A stretch of DNA of 64,000 bases. Origin: Apilactobacillus bombintestini (lineage in GTDB: Bacteria; Bacillota; Bacilli; Lactobacillales; Lactobacillaceae). This document shows positions 1-8,188 of the stretch, one piece after another. The translations under genes were made by a program, and so were the position numbers. Location: positions 806,001 through 870,000 of the forward strand of contig NZ_CP032626.1 of the NCBI RefSeq assembly GCF_003627035.1. Direction: 5' to 3'. Under the pieces are notes generated by a model. It was given only the letters and a program-made list of their open reading frames with translations, searched no databases and was not told the DNA's origin. How positions within the stretch are numbered: position 1 is the stretch's first letter; every line of letters starts with the position of its first letter.

Positions 1-332
1 CAAACACCAATACTAGTGTGTCCTTTAATCATTTCACCTAAGAATTCATGATATCTGTAAACATCTAATCCCATTTCACGGGCTTTTTTAATTTCAGGTT
101 GATCATCATTAAATGAGTTACCAGCAATTACTGTTAACCCTTCTTTAATATTATTAACATCAAAAGGAAGAATTTTAATTCCAGCTTTTTCTAGTCCAAC
201 TTGTGTAAATGTATATTTTTCAATATCTGAGCCTTGTACTTCATATCCTCTATCTTTTAGGATTCGTGCCATTGCTGACATTCCAGTACCTTTAATTCCA
301 ACAAAGTGATATATCTTTTTTGCATCATCCAT
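1..332 (-). CDS. murC: UDP-N-acetylmuramate--L-alanine ligase, N-terminal part (runs off the window)
   Basis: This is the first 110 codons of MurC, which adds L-Ala to UDP-MurNAc in cytoplasmic peptidoglycan precursor synthesis. The conceptual start reads [20 protein letters not shown]. The glycine-rich [11 protein letters not shown] segment near residues 13-23 is the UDP-MurNAc-binding P-loop-like motif at the start of Mur ligase domain 1. An AGGAG site lies 9 bases before the ATG at 332. It follows sftA on the same strand, the order seen in Bacillus (ytpR-sftA-murC). The ATP-binding and C-terminal domains lie outside the window, so integrity cannot be judged. Confidence 0.93.
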   Translation of the reverse strand, partial: MDDAKKIYHFVGIKGTGMSAMARILKDRGYEVQGSDIEKYTFTQVGLEKAGIKILPFDVNNIKEGLTVIAGNSFNDDQPEIKKAREMGLDVYRYHEFLGEMIKGHTSIGV

Positions 333-402
333 TGTTAAATGCTCCTTTTATCTGTCATTAACTTTATAATATCAGATTTATGACTAATAAGTTATTATTT
401 TT

Positions 403-3027
403 TTAAATATTTAACTTTTTATAGTCACTCTCTGTTAAATAAACATCTCTTGGTTTAGAACCATGTTGCCCGGAGACATAATTATGCTTTTCTAGTTCAT
501 CTATTAAACTAGCCGCTCGGTTATATCCAATAGAAAATACTCTTTGTAGCTTAGAAGTAGAAACCGTATCTTCTTGTGAAATATATTCTAATACGTCGGG
601 CATCAATTCATCTTGTTGCTCTACTTGGTTCACACTCTTTAGCAATGAATCAGGTTGGAATGCGTACTTTGGTTTTCCACGTTTCTTAACTTCATCAATA
701 ATTCTTTCGATTTCATCATTAGTTACAAAAGTACCTTGTAGACGTACAGATTGACTAGCACCATTACCTAGATACAACATGTCACCTTTACCTAATAATC
801 GTTCAGCACCGGCTGTATCTATAATAGTTCTAGAATCAACTTGACTAGATACCATAAAGGCAACTCTAGTAGGAATATTATTCTTGATAGTACCAGTAAT
901 AATATCCACACTAGGTCTTTGTGTAGCCACAATCAAATGAATACCAGCTGCACGTGCCTTTTGAGTGATACGAACAATATAATCTTGTACTTCATTAGAA
1001 GCCACCATCATTAAGTCAGCCAATTCATCAATAACTATGACAATATATGGCATCTTCATAGCATATTCACCATGTTCTTCAGCTAACTTATTAAATTGTT
1101 CAATATTTCTAGCACCAGAAGCTGCTAATTTTTCATATCTTTCATCCATTTCTTTAACTGCCCACTTCAAAGCAGCTGAAGCTTGTTTAGGATCAGAAAT
1201 AACTGGTGATAACAAGTGTGGTAAATCGTTATAAGGTGCCATTTCAACGGCCTTAGGGTCAATTAAAATCATCTTTAATTGAGCTGGAGTAGCCTTATAT
1301 AGTAATGAAATCAACATACTATTTAAGAATACACTCTTACCAGATCCGGTAGCACCAGCAATTAATCCATGAGGCATCTTATTTAAATCAGTAACCTTAG
1401 GCTGACCAGTTAAATCCACCCCTAAAGCAACTGTTAATGGATTAGTGCTTTGCTTAAATTGTGGTGAATCCAGTACTTCAGCAAGCTTAACTGGTCTAGG
1501 ATGAGGATTTGGAATTTCAATTCCTACTGTAGTCTTTCCAGGAATTGGAGCTTCAATTCTAATATCCTTAGCAGCTAATGCTAACTTCAAATCATCTGTT
1601 AGGTTGGTAATTTTGCTTACCTTAACCCCTAATTGTAATTTGATTTGGAATTGAGTAACAGTAGGACCATTAGTCCAATCAACAACATTAGCATCAACAT
1701 GGAAAGCTTGTAGTGTTTCATCAAGCTTTTCAGCTTGATCAGCTATCCAATCATCCATCCCCTCATCATCAGTTGTATCAGCTGGTGACAATAAGTCTAA
1801 GGATGGAAATTTATATCCACGATCATCAAAATCAGAAGATATATTTTCTAAATGTTCTGGTTGCTCATTCTTGCTATTATCATCATTAAATAATGACAAG
1901 TCTTTTTGTGCACTATTTTCTTGGTTCAATATTGATGATAATGAATGACCTAGGCCATGTTGATCTATTGATTTACGTTTTTGCTTTTCATCATGTTCTT
2001 CAGATACATTGTTATCAGGCTCATCCGAAGGTTCGTTAGATTCATCTTCACTATGGTCGTCATCACTATTTGATACTTCATCTGAAGTGTTAGATTCATC
2101 TTCAGCATTATCAGATGGTTCATCATTAGATGATTGAGCCACATGAATCAATTTATCTAATCCATGAGAATCACTGTTATCTCCAGAAGATACATTAGCA
2201 GAATCATTTTCATGATTATTATTATCATCTTCATCCGTATTATGTTCTTCTTCATCATTATCCATAACAATTGGATTATCAGTGGTCATATTGTCATTTT
2301 GATCATGATGTTTTATTTCTTCGGCAGCAATAATATGGGAACTATCATCCGTATCGTCACTATTTTCTTCAGTAACGCTTTCAGAATCATTTTCTACCTC
2401 ATTATTTTCATTATCGTTAGAATCTGTATCTGACTCATTATCTTCTTCCTCGTTATCACTATCATCAGTATGATCTTCATGTTCTTCTACTTCAGAAGTT
2501 GTTACATCATCATCTGATTCTGAATCTTCAGAAGATTGATCAGTTAAATCTTGATTTTCATTACGATTGCTGTCGTCGTAATCATTGTTATCATCAACAG
2601 AAGAAGTAGATACGTCTTCTGTATCTGCGTAATTACTACTGTCAGAATTTTCATCACTAAACGATTCATCACTATCTAAATCAATTGCGCCTTCATCATT
2701 GTTATCTAAAGCAATTAATTCGCTAGTGTCTCTTTTAAGTTGTTTAAATAAATCATTATAATAAGTAGAATCTGTAATCTTGTAGTATGGTGCTCTAGTA
2801 TTATGTTTTGTTTGTGTTTTGCTTGGTTTAAATGCGGCAGTTCTTTTTGCAATGGGATTATCCTTGTTATCAACAAAAGGAACTCTGTCTACATCACTTA
2901 ATTTTCTAGCACTTTTACCAGAATCGTCAGATTCTGTTCTTTTGGTTTTATGCGTATGTTTTATCTGGGTATTTCTATCTTTTATATTATATTTTCGATA
3001 GAATGCTGGTCCATCATAGTGTTCCAT
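403..3027 (-). CDS. sftA: soluble FtsK/SpoIIIE-family DNA translocase (SftA type)
   Basis: This is a hexameric DNA pump that clears chromosomal DNA from the closing septum. At 874 aa it has no membrane segments, unlike FtsK or SpoIIIE, and matches the soluble SftA/YtpS class. The N-terminus MEHYDGPAFYRKYN resembles the YDGPAFFRK start of lactobacillar homologues. A very acidic D/E/S/N-rich segment spans about residues 107-343. The motor follows, with Walker A GATGSGKS (about 555-562) and Walker B IVIVIDELADLM (about 660-671). The C-terminal winged-helix gamma domain (about 800-874) would read KOPS/SRS-type DNA signals. The start has AGGA 10 bases upstream. The neighbours ytpR, ytpP and murC support the SftA call. 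Confidence 0.93.
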   Translation of the reverse strand: MEHYDGPAFYRKYNIKDRNTQIKHTHKTKRTESDDSGKSARKLSDVDRVPFVDNKDNPIAKRTAAFKPSKTQTKHNTRAPYYKITDSTYYNDLFKQLKRDTSELIALDNNDEGAIDLDSDESFSDENSDSSNYADTEDVSTSSVDDNNDYDDSNRNENQDLTDQSSEDSESDDDVTTSEVEEHEDHTDDSDNEEEDNESDTDSNDNENNEVENDSESVTEENSDDTDDSSHIIAAEEIKHHDQNDNMTTDNPIVMDNDEEEHNTDEDDNNNHENDSANVSSGDNSDSHGLDKLIHVAQSSNDEPSDNAEDESNTSDEVSNSDDDHSEDESNEPSDEPDNNVSEEHDEKQKRKSIDQHGLGHSLSSILNQENSAQKDLSLFNDDNSKNEQPEHLENISSDFDDRGYKFPSLDLLSPADTTDDEGMDDWIADQAEKLDETLQAFHVDANVVDWTNGPTVTQFQIKLQLGVKVSKITNLTDDLKLALAAKDIRIEAPIPGKTTVGIEIPNPHPRPVKLAEVLDSPQFKQSTNPLTVALGVDLTGQPKVTDLNKMPHGLIAGATGSGKSVFLNSMLISLLYKATPAQLKMILIDPKAVEMAPYNDLPHLLSPVISDPKQASAALKWAVKEMDERYEKLAASGARNIEQFNKLAEEHGEYAMKMPYIVIVIDELADLMMVASNEVQDYIVRITQKARAAGIHLIVATQRPSVDIITGTIKNNIPTRVAFMVSSQVDSRTIIDTAGAERLLGKGDMLYLGNGASQSVRLQGTFVTNDEIERIIDEVKKRGKPKYAFQPDSLLKSVNQVEQQDELMPDVLEYISQEDTVSTSKLQRVFSIGYNRAASLIDELEKHNYVSGQHGSKPRDVYLTESDYKKLNI

Positions 3028-3103
3028 TTAAACGTCATCCTTAACCTAAAGTTTAATAAATTATGTATGTGAGGAGAATAATCTCTCCCCTCTTATTCGC
3101 ACA

Positions 3104-3742
3104 TTATTCAAATAATGTTGATGCCTTATCAAAATCAAAAGCATCCCCTACTTGATAATCGTCAGGTAAAATCAATGCACCTGGTCTTTGAGGAGCATTA
3201 GGAATCTTTAATTCTCTTCCAGAACAAATCATTCCATCACTTTCTTCACCCTTTAATTCACCAGGCCAAATAATCAATCCATCAGGCATCATAGCTCCAA
3301 CTTTAGCAACTACTACCTTAATGTCTTCTTGCATGTTAGGTGAACCACTAACGATTTGTAGAGTCTTTCCACCATCAATTTCAGTTTCTGTTATCTTCAA
3401 GTGGTCTGACTTAGGATGTTCTTTTACTGACTTAACGTATCCAACAACAAATTTAGGATCAGTATCTAATTCTATTTGTTCGTCAATATCATTTTTACTT
3501 AATTCATTATTTAAAGCGTCTAAGTCATCTTGAGTTAATTCCACTTGTCCATTAACATCTTTTAATCTAGGTAGAATTGTTGATGCATTTAAGAAGTTAA
3601 AGCCAGTAGTTTTATCATTTTTTGCATCAAAAATTCTCACTACTGAATCACCGTACATAACTTCTTGTTTCTTAGCATCTTCCCCTAAGATAACAACTAA
3701 TATATCTCCAGTTTGTCCAGGATTATAACTTGCAATTAACAT
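3104..3742 (-). CDS. ytpR: YtpR-family tRNA-binding domain protein
   Basis: A 212-aa protein with an N-terminal DUF4479-like region (about 1-90) and a C-terminal OB-fold of the EMAPII/PheT-N tRNA-binding type (about 95-205). The fold is recognisable from VGYVKSVKEHPKSDHL, IVSGSPNM and a GMICSGREL-like segment. Homologues are annotated as stand-alone tRNA-binding proteins, and their precise role is not settled. It lies between ytpP and sftA on one strand with short gaps, as in Bacillus, so a shared transcript is likely. Nothing is missing from the fold as far as can be read. Confidence 0.88.
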   Translation of the reverse strand: MLIASYNPGQTGDILVVILGEDAKKQEVMYGDSVVRIFDAKNDKTTGFNFLNASTILPRLKDVNGQVELTQDDLDALNNELSKNDIDEQIELDTDPKFVVGYVKSVKEHPKSDHLKITETEIDGGKTLQIVSGSPNMQEDIKVVVAKVGAMMPDGLIIWPGELKGEESDGMICSGRELKIPNAPQRPGALILPDDYQVGDAFDFDKASTLFE

Positions 3743-3768
3743 TAAATCTTACCTTCCAATTTCATTTA

Positions 3769-4089
3769 TTAGTCTAAAGAATTAATAAATTCTTCAACTT
3801 GTTCTTTAGTCTTTCTATCTTTGTTAACAAAACGACCAATTTCTTCACCATCTTTAAATGCCACGAAGCTAGGAATTCCAAAGATAGCCAAATCAGCAGC
3901 TAAATCAATGTTTTCATCACGATCTACTGCAAGAAATTTGTATTCAGGGTATTCAGCTTCAATTTCTGGCATAGCTGGTTTAATGAATGAGCAATCTGGG
4001 CACCAACCAGCAGAGAAAAATAGAATGTATTTTCCTTGGTTAATTTTTTTCTTTAATTCGTCTAAGTTCATAGTTGATAATTGTTCCAT
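3769..4089 (-). CDS. ytpP: thioredoxin-family protein YtpP
   Basis: A 106-aa cytoplasmic thioredoxin-fold protein. The redox motif is GWCPDC (Cys30, Cys33) rather than the classical WCGPC, and the cis-Pro is in GIPSFVAF. Such YtpP proteins are thought to reduce low-molecular-weight or protein disulfides, but the substrate cannot be read from sequence. I chose the ATG at 4089. An upstream in-frame GTG at 4098 abuts the AGGAG site with no spacing, whereas the ATG has 8 bases. It is the first gene of the ytpP-ytpR-sftA-murC run. A candidate -10 (TATAAT) on this strand lies at 4132-4137. Confidence 0.9.
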   Translation of the reverse strand: MEQLSTMNLDELKKKINQGKYILFFSAGWCPDCSFIKPAMPEIEAEYPEYKFLAVDRDENIDLAADLAIFGIPSFVAFKDGEEIGRFVNKDRKTKEQVEEFINSLD

Positions 4090-4134
4090 AATTATCACTC
4101 CTATTCATGTTTATTGTAATTTACTATATTTATT

Positions 4135-4152
4135 ATAACTTATTTAAGTTAT
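4135..4152. repeat. short palindrome in the divergent ytpP promoter region
   Basis: A perfect inverted repeat with 8-bp arms (ATAACTTA/TAAGTTAT) and a 2-base centre. It overlaps the candidate ytpP -10 hexamer at 4132-4137 and lies upstream of the rightward -10 TATAAT at 4183-4188. The geometry would suit a dimeric repressor, but the arms are AT-rich and chance is possible. Confidence 0.3.
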
Positions 4153-4205
4153 TTTTTGATGTAGTTTGATTATAAATTTTAGTATAATATATTCATGAAA
4201 AGGAA

Positions 4206-4514
4206 GTGTATATTATTAAATTTAAAACTACAATGATATCAGGCTTAGCCATGGGCATTATCGGCACCAGCATATACCTAAGAAGAAAAATGAAACATAC
4301 TCAAAGATTGAATAAAATAAATCTTCAAGTTAAACATGCTAAAAATTCATTAAACACTGACCATATTTACGGTAGTTGGATTAAAAAAAGTAGCATAAGT
4401 AATAACTATGTGGGAGCTATTAACGTTTTAGAAAACAACAAAATAGTCGAACACTTTTTTAAAATCCGTCCCGACTACTCATTTTCATGGATATCTAATA
4501 TTAAAGAAGACTAA
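4206..4514 (+). CDS. small hypothetical protein with N-terminal membrane segment
   Basis: I do not recognise this 102-aa product. One hydrophobic segment (about residues 10-25) is followed by RRKMK, so a membrane anchor with a cytoplasmic remainder is likely. The C-terminal half (GSWI...YVGAINVLENNKI...FKIRPDYSFSWIS) looks like a small folded domain. Start choice is difficult. The in-frame GTG at 4206 has AGGAA immediately before it, the next ATG (4233) has no ribosome site, and an ATT at 4212 has the best spacing to AGGAAG. A TATAAT at 4183-4188 would give a very short leader. A terminator overlaps the stop codon. Confidence 0.6.
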   Translation: MYIIKFKTTMISGLAMGIIGTSIYLRRKMKHTQRLNKINLQVKHAKNSLNTDHIYGSWIKKSSISNNYVGAINVLENNKIVEHFFKIRPDYSFSWISNIKED

Positions 4515-4532
4515 TTTTTAGTCTTCTTTTTT
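4505..4532. terminator. bidirectional terminator between the small ORF and trmB
   Basis: AAGAAGACTA and TAGTCTTCTT form a stem around a short AT loop, with T-runs on both strands. It overlaps the 3' ends of both convergent genes. Confidence 0.85.
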
Positions 4533-5168
4533 ATTAAAATATGCTTCTACTTTATAAATAGGACCCTTAGCACTAAATTTATGTTCATATTCTGTTTCTA
4601 CATTATCTTCCATATATTCACTATTGTGCAAATCCAAAGATAACATATCAAAATACATACCGTAGTTGTTAAATGTTATTAATGAATATTCAAACAATCC
4701 ACGATTATCGGTTTTAAAAACCACTGGTGCATCAGTTTTTAAAATAGTTTTGTAACTATCTAAAAACTTAGGTGAAGTAAGTCTTCTCTTAGCATGGCGT
4801 TTCTTAGGCCATGGATCAGAGAAGTTTAAATAAATAGTATCAATTTCATGTTTACCAAACAAAGTATCCACATCTGCACCATCAGTATGAACCAATTGTA
4901 AGTTAGGTAAGTCAGCAGCAACTACTTTCTTCAAAGCAATAGCAATAACTGATTTTTGAATTTCAATACCAATAAAATTAATTTCTGGATGTTGTTTTGC
5001 CATTTCTACAATAAATTGGCCTTTACCTGTACCAATTTCAATATGGATAGGTTGCTTTTTAGTAAATCTTTCAGACCATTTTCCAACCCAGTTTTCTGCA
5101 TCTTCTACAATGTAATCTTGATGATCTCTAATATAATCGTCAGCCCATGGCTTGTTTCTAACTCGCAT
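4518..5168 (-). CDS. trmB: tRNA (guanine-N7-)-methyltransferase
   Basis: A 216-aa TrmB that uses SAM to make m7G46 in tRNA variable loops. It has the class I methyltransferase fold with the glycine-rich SAM motif EIGTGKGQF (about residues 43-51) and the TrmB signatures FSDPWPKKRH and KTDNRGLFEYSL. Its length is normal for the family. The ATG at 5168 has GAGGAGG 8 bases upstream. It has its own upstream promoter and a leader containing a terminator hairpin, described separately. In Bacillus its homologue ytmQ also lies near the ytp cluster. Confidence 0.95.
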   Translation of the reverse strand: MRVRNKPWADDYIRDHQDYIVEDAENWVGKWSERFTKKQPIHIEIGTGKGQFIVEMAKQHPEINFIGIEIQKSVIAIALKKVVAADLPNLQLVHTDGADVDTLFGKHEIDTIYLNFSDPWPKKRHAKRRLTSPKFLDSYKTILKTDAPVVFKTDNRGLFEYSLITFNNYGMYFDMLSLDLHNSEYMEDNVETEYEHKFSAKGPIYKVEAYFNKKED

Positions 5169-5183
5169 TGCTTTTCCTCCTCA

Positions 5184-5220
5184 TAAAAAATAGCCAAAAC
5201 ATATTTTCTTGTTTTGACTA
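5184..5220 (-). terminator. intrinsic terminator in the trmB leader (possible attenuator)
   Basis: On the minus strand TAGTCAAAACA (5220-5210) pairs with TGTTTTGGCTA (5201-5191) over 11 bp with one G-U, followed by six or seven T. It ends just before the trmB GAGGAGG. It could terminate ecsAB transcripts or regulate trmB. Confidence 0.8.
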
Positions 5221-5257
5221 CCTCATCCGCCAAATCTTGTAATTAATACTGTAACTT

Positions 5258-5287
5258 ATTTTACTGGCTTTTTAATAGCCACGTCAA
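5258..5287 (-). promoter_or_regulatory. promoter for the trmB leader
   Basis: TTGACG (5287-5282) and TAAAAT (5263-5258) are separated by 18 bases on the minus strand. The predicted start near 5251 yields an approximately 82-base leader that contains the terminator at 5184-5220. The leader segment GGCGGATGAGGTAGTC does not match a riboswitch I can name. Confidence 0.6.
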
Positions 5288-5301
5288 GCTACATTACAGA
5301 T

Positions 5302-6495
5302 TTAAACACGGTTTTTTATTTTCTTTGTAACATATATTTTAGTTAATAAAATTAATTCTAAAATTAAAACCACAAATACAAATAATGCAAATAATATATT
5401 TACACTGTAAATAGAAGCAGCAGTAAATAGGATAACTGCTGGAATCAATATTTTTATCACATCATTGCTAAATGATTTTACCCTACTTTCTTCAGAAATA
5501 GGATAAATATGCATAAATACATTATCAGAAAAGTTATCAAAAAATGGAATTAATTGAAATACCATCAAATATATAAAAATCATGCCCAATAAAGTGACCA
5601 TAATTTTATTATTTATAGTTAACATTAATATTGTGCCTAATATAGTTAAGCGAAATAATAGCCCACTAATTTCTTTATCTCTAATAATGCCTCTAGCATA
5701 TAAAAGACTATATACATCCCTATCAAACCATTTAAAAATAAAATCTAAATAGCGGCGTCTTTTAACTGAGCCTTGCATTCCTGGCACATCAGTAAACATA
5801 TTAAAGAATCTATTTACGACATTTTCATGACTGTGTTGTGTATCGATTACATGTTTCCAATCAATAGCACTGTTTTTTAATGATTTAGTTGAGAACATCA
5901 AAAATACCAACAACAATATAACTAATATCATCGATACCCATACATATCCATACATAGCAATAACTAATAAAACAAATGGAACTACTAATCTATATAACAA
6001 TGATGAATATTGAAAACTTTTATAATTATCAATAAATGAACCTACTAGCATCGTTCTTTTTATACATAACAATAGTAAAAACAAAAGTAGTAAATTCCAC
6101 TTATTAGTAATAATTTCCGATTTAGTTATAAATGGAATAAGTAAAAACCATATAAACAATTGAACGGCTCCACTTATCCATGAACTATAGGTTAATCCCT
6201 TTTTAAAGAAAGCTAGAAATGATTGCTCTTTAGGCATCCAAAAAACATAATCTGCTTCTTTTACTAAAGTGATCAGACTACCTAATTGTAAACCTAACAT
6301 TAAAACAATAATAGCTAACGGGCTTTGCCACCATAAATCCGGTTTTATTTTTTTAATTAATTGAGAATATTCATATCCTAATCCTCCAATAAAAAACATC
6401 AGAGCGATTACAAAGAAGTCATTAAATACATACTTTAAATATCGTGACATTTGCGTTAGATGTAATTGCAAACGTTTAACAAATAAATTATTCAT
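5302..6495 (-). CDS. ecsB: ABC transporter permease EcsB
   Basis: A 397-aa polytopic membrane protein with many hydrophobic segments, for example about residues 26-45, 57-77, 105-125, 135-150, 170-205 and several near 285-390. It is the permease partner of EcsA. In Bacillus the Ecs transporter affects secretion, competence and regulated intramembrane proteolysis. Its transported substrate is not certain. Its start codon overlaps the end of ecsA by 8 bases, so the two are translationally coupled. Confidence 0.9.
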   Translation of the reverse strand: MNNLFVKRLQLHLTQMSRYLKYVFNDFFVIALMFFIGGLGYEYSQLIKKIKPDLWWQSPLAIIVLMLGLQLGSLITLVKEADYVFWMPKEQSFLAFFKKGLTYSSWISGAVQLFIWFLLIPFITKSEIITNKWNLLLLFLLLLCIKRTMLVGSFIDNYKSFQYSSLLYRLVVPFVLLVIAMYGYVWVSMILVILLLVFLMFSTKSLKNSAIDWKHVIDTQHSHENVVNRFFNMFTDVPGMQGSVKRRRYLDFIFKWFDRDVYSLLYARGIIRDKEISGLLFRLTILGTILMLTINNKIMVTLLGMIFIYLMVFQLIPFFDNFSDNVFMHIYPISEESRVKSFSNDVIKILIPAVILFTAASIYSVNILFALFVFVVLILELILLTKIYVTKKIKNRV

Positions 6496-7228
6496 TTTGA
6501 CCCTCTTCTCGAGCTAGTTTTAGATACATATCGTTTAATGACATTTCTTTATTTCCAAATTGGGACCGTAATTGTTCCAAAGTACCTTCTGTTTTAACTT
6601 GGCCATCGTGAATTAATACAAATCTATCACAAAAACGTTCAGCTGTATCTAAAACATGCGTGGACATTATAATACTGCTACCACGACTCTTTTGTTGATT
6701 AATCAAATCTAATAAATCATTAACGGCCACAGGATCTAGGCCCAAAAATGGCTCGTCAATTACAAATAATTTTGCGTCAGTAATAAAAGCACAAACAATC
6801 ATTACCTTTTGACGCATTCCTTTAGAAAAATTGATTGGAAACCAATTTAATTTCTTATCTAGTCTAAATTTTTTCAATAACTTCATTGCCTTATTCCATG
6901 CAGCATCATAATCTAATCCATAAGCCATTATGGTTGTTTCTATATGCTCTTTTAGAGTTAATTCTTTATATAGAATAGGTACTTCCGGAATATAAGCTAT
7001 TTTACTTTTATACTTTTTAACATCATCATTTATGGAAATTCCATCAATAGTGACAGTACCTGAGAATGGTTGTAACAAGCCAATAACATGATTTAATGTA
7101 GTAGACTTTCCAGTACCATTTAAACCAATAAGGCCTACTAGTTCCCCATCAGCTACATCGAAGGATACACCTTTCAATACTGGTGTTCTAGAATATCCCC
7201 CTACTAGTTTGTCTATCTTTAATGACAA
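6488..7228 (-). CDS. ecsA: ABC transporter ATP-binding protein EcsA
   Basis: A 246-aa ATPase with Walker A GLNGTGKST, a signature-type FSKGMRQK, Walker B LFVIDEPFLGLD and the H-loop STHVLD. It energises EcsB. The start is most likely TTG at 7228 (reading MSLKIDKLVGGYS), because GAGGTG lies 8 bases before it. An upstream in-frame ATG would add 16 residues without a ribosome site. It is divergent from hit, as in Bacillus. Confidence 0.93.
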   Translation of the reverse strand: MSLKIDKLVGGYSRTPVLKGVSFDVADGELVGLIGLNGTGKSTTLNHVIGLLQPFSGTVTIDGISINDDVKKYKSKIAYIPEVPILYKELTLKEHIETTIMAYGLDYDAAWNKAMKLLKKFRLDKKLNWFPINFSKGMRQKVMIVCAFITDAKLFVIDEPFLGLDPVAVNDLLDLINQQKSRGSSIIMSTHVLDTAERFCDRFVLIHDGQVKTEGTLEQLRSQFGNKEMSLNDMYLKLAREEGQNE

Positions 7229-7303
7229 CCAGATCACCTCGTAATCTATTTTTAATGTCATTATATCATAAGTCATTTTAACTTTATTTTATGTTAGTAT
7301 GTA

Positions 7304-7309
7304 TATAAT
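7304..7309 (+). promoter_or_regulatory. candidate -10 of the hit operon
   Basis: TATAAT lies about 36 bases before the hit ATG in the divergent ecsA/hit gap. No good -35 hexamer is visible at standard spacing. Confidence 0.45.
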
Positions 7310-7344
7310 TAAAGTAACAAATAAGTATGAAAGGAAGAATAAAT

Positions 7345-7773
7345 ATGAGTAACTGTGTATTTTGTAAAATTATTGATGGAGAAATTCCTAGTTACACCAT
7401 CTACGAAGATGAATATGTAAAAGCATTCTTGGATATTTCTCAAGCTACCCCTGGACATACTCTAGTTGTTCCTAAGAAACATGTAGCTAACATTTACGAA
7501 TATGATGAAGATTTAGCTGAAAAAGTTTTTGCCCGTATTCCTAAGATTGCAAGAGCTATTAAAAAATCAGCTCCTGATATCGTAGGTATGAACATCGTTA
7601 ATAATAATGGTGAATTAGCTTACCAATCAGTATTTCATTCACATTTCCATCTTATTCCTAGATACAGCAAAGATGATGGTTTCTCAATGCATTTCCAAGA
7701 TAATTCAGAAAAATATAATGAAGATGCATTAGAACAAATCAAAGAAAACATTGCAAAATCAATGGAGGAATAA
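7345..7773 (+). CDS. hit: HIT-family nucleotide hydrolase
   Basis: A 142-aa histidine-triad protein, probably a nucleoside phosphoramidate or dinucleotide hydrolase. The catalytic triad is HSHFH (His98, His100, His102) before LIPRY. Cys4 and Cys7 in SNCVFCKI, together with His46, may bind zinc as in related HIT proteins. I start it at ATG 7345, with GGAAG 7 bases upstream. The in-frame ATG at 7327 lacks a site. It is followed after 2 bases by the YhaH-like gene, so the pair is an operon. Position next to ecsA is conserved in Bacilli. Confidence 0.93.
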   Translation: MSNCVFCKIIDGEIPSYTIYEDEYVKAFLDISQATPGHTLVVPKKHVANIYEYDEDLAEKVFARIPKIARAIKKSAPDIVGMNIVNNNGELAYQSVFHSHFHLIPRYSKDDGFSMHFQDNSEKYNEDALEQIKENIAKSMEE

Positions 7774-7775
7774 AT

Positions 7776-8087
7776 ATGATTAAATCCATGATTAAGTTAG
7801 CTGGTTTATCAGCAGTTGGTTTAGCTGCTTATCTTTATGTTAATAAGAAAGATCCTAAAGAATTTGCGAATGAAGTTTACTTAGGTACTAAGTCATTGGT
7901 ATCTGATGTACAAAAAACTGTGGCTGCAAAGGATAACTTAAGTCACAACATTGCAAAATTACAAGATCAATTAGGCAAATCAAAACCCGTTCTTTCTAAT
8001 ATGCAACAAGATGTAAACGAATTTCAATTTAAAACTAAGCCTCATTTAGACCTTATTACACAAAGAATTAATAATATTACTAAGTAA
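7776..8087 (+). CDS. YhaH/YtxH-like membrane-anchored small protein
   Basis: A 103-aa protein with a short N-terminal hydrophobic anchor (about residues 5-23, rich in Gly/Ala/Leu) and a long charged, mostly helical remainder that looks coiled-coil. The layout and position between hit and prsA match Bacillus YhaH, whose biochemical role is unknown. Its ATG overlaps the region just after the hit stop, so expression is coupled. Confidence 0.75.
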   Translation: MIKSMIKLAGLSAVGLAAYLYVNKKDPKEFANEVYLGTKSLVSDVQKTVAAKDNLSHNIAKLQDQLGKSKPVLSNMQQDVNEFQFKTKPHLDLITQRINNITK

Positions 8088-8188
8088 TTTATATACTATT
8101 ATGGTTTTGTGATAGAATTTAAGATGTTACAATAAAAAAACATCAATTTTATTGATATATTTTTAAAGAAATGGATGTGTAGTAAATA

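Noticed and set aside
1998-2709. Repetitive DNA suggesting a CRISPR or tandem-repeat array
   Set aside because: The repeats are irregular GAT/GAA/TCA triplets in frame with sftA and encode its acidic linker. There are no spacers of constant length.
3065-3095. Hairpin GAGGAGA/TCTCCCCTC between ytpR and sftA
   Set aside because: The stem is short and bulged and no T-run follows on the minus strand. Not a convincing terminator.
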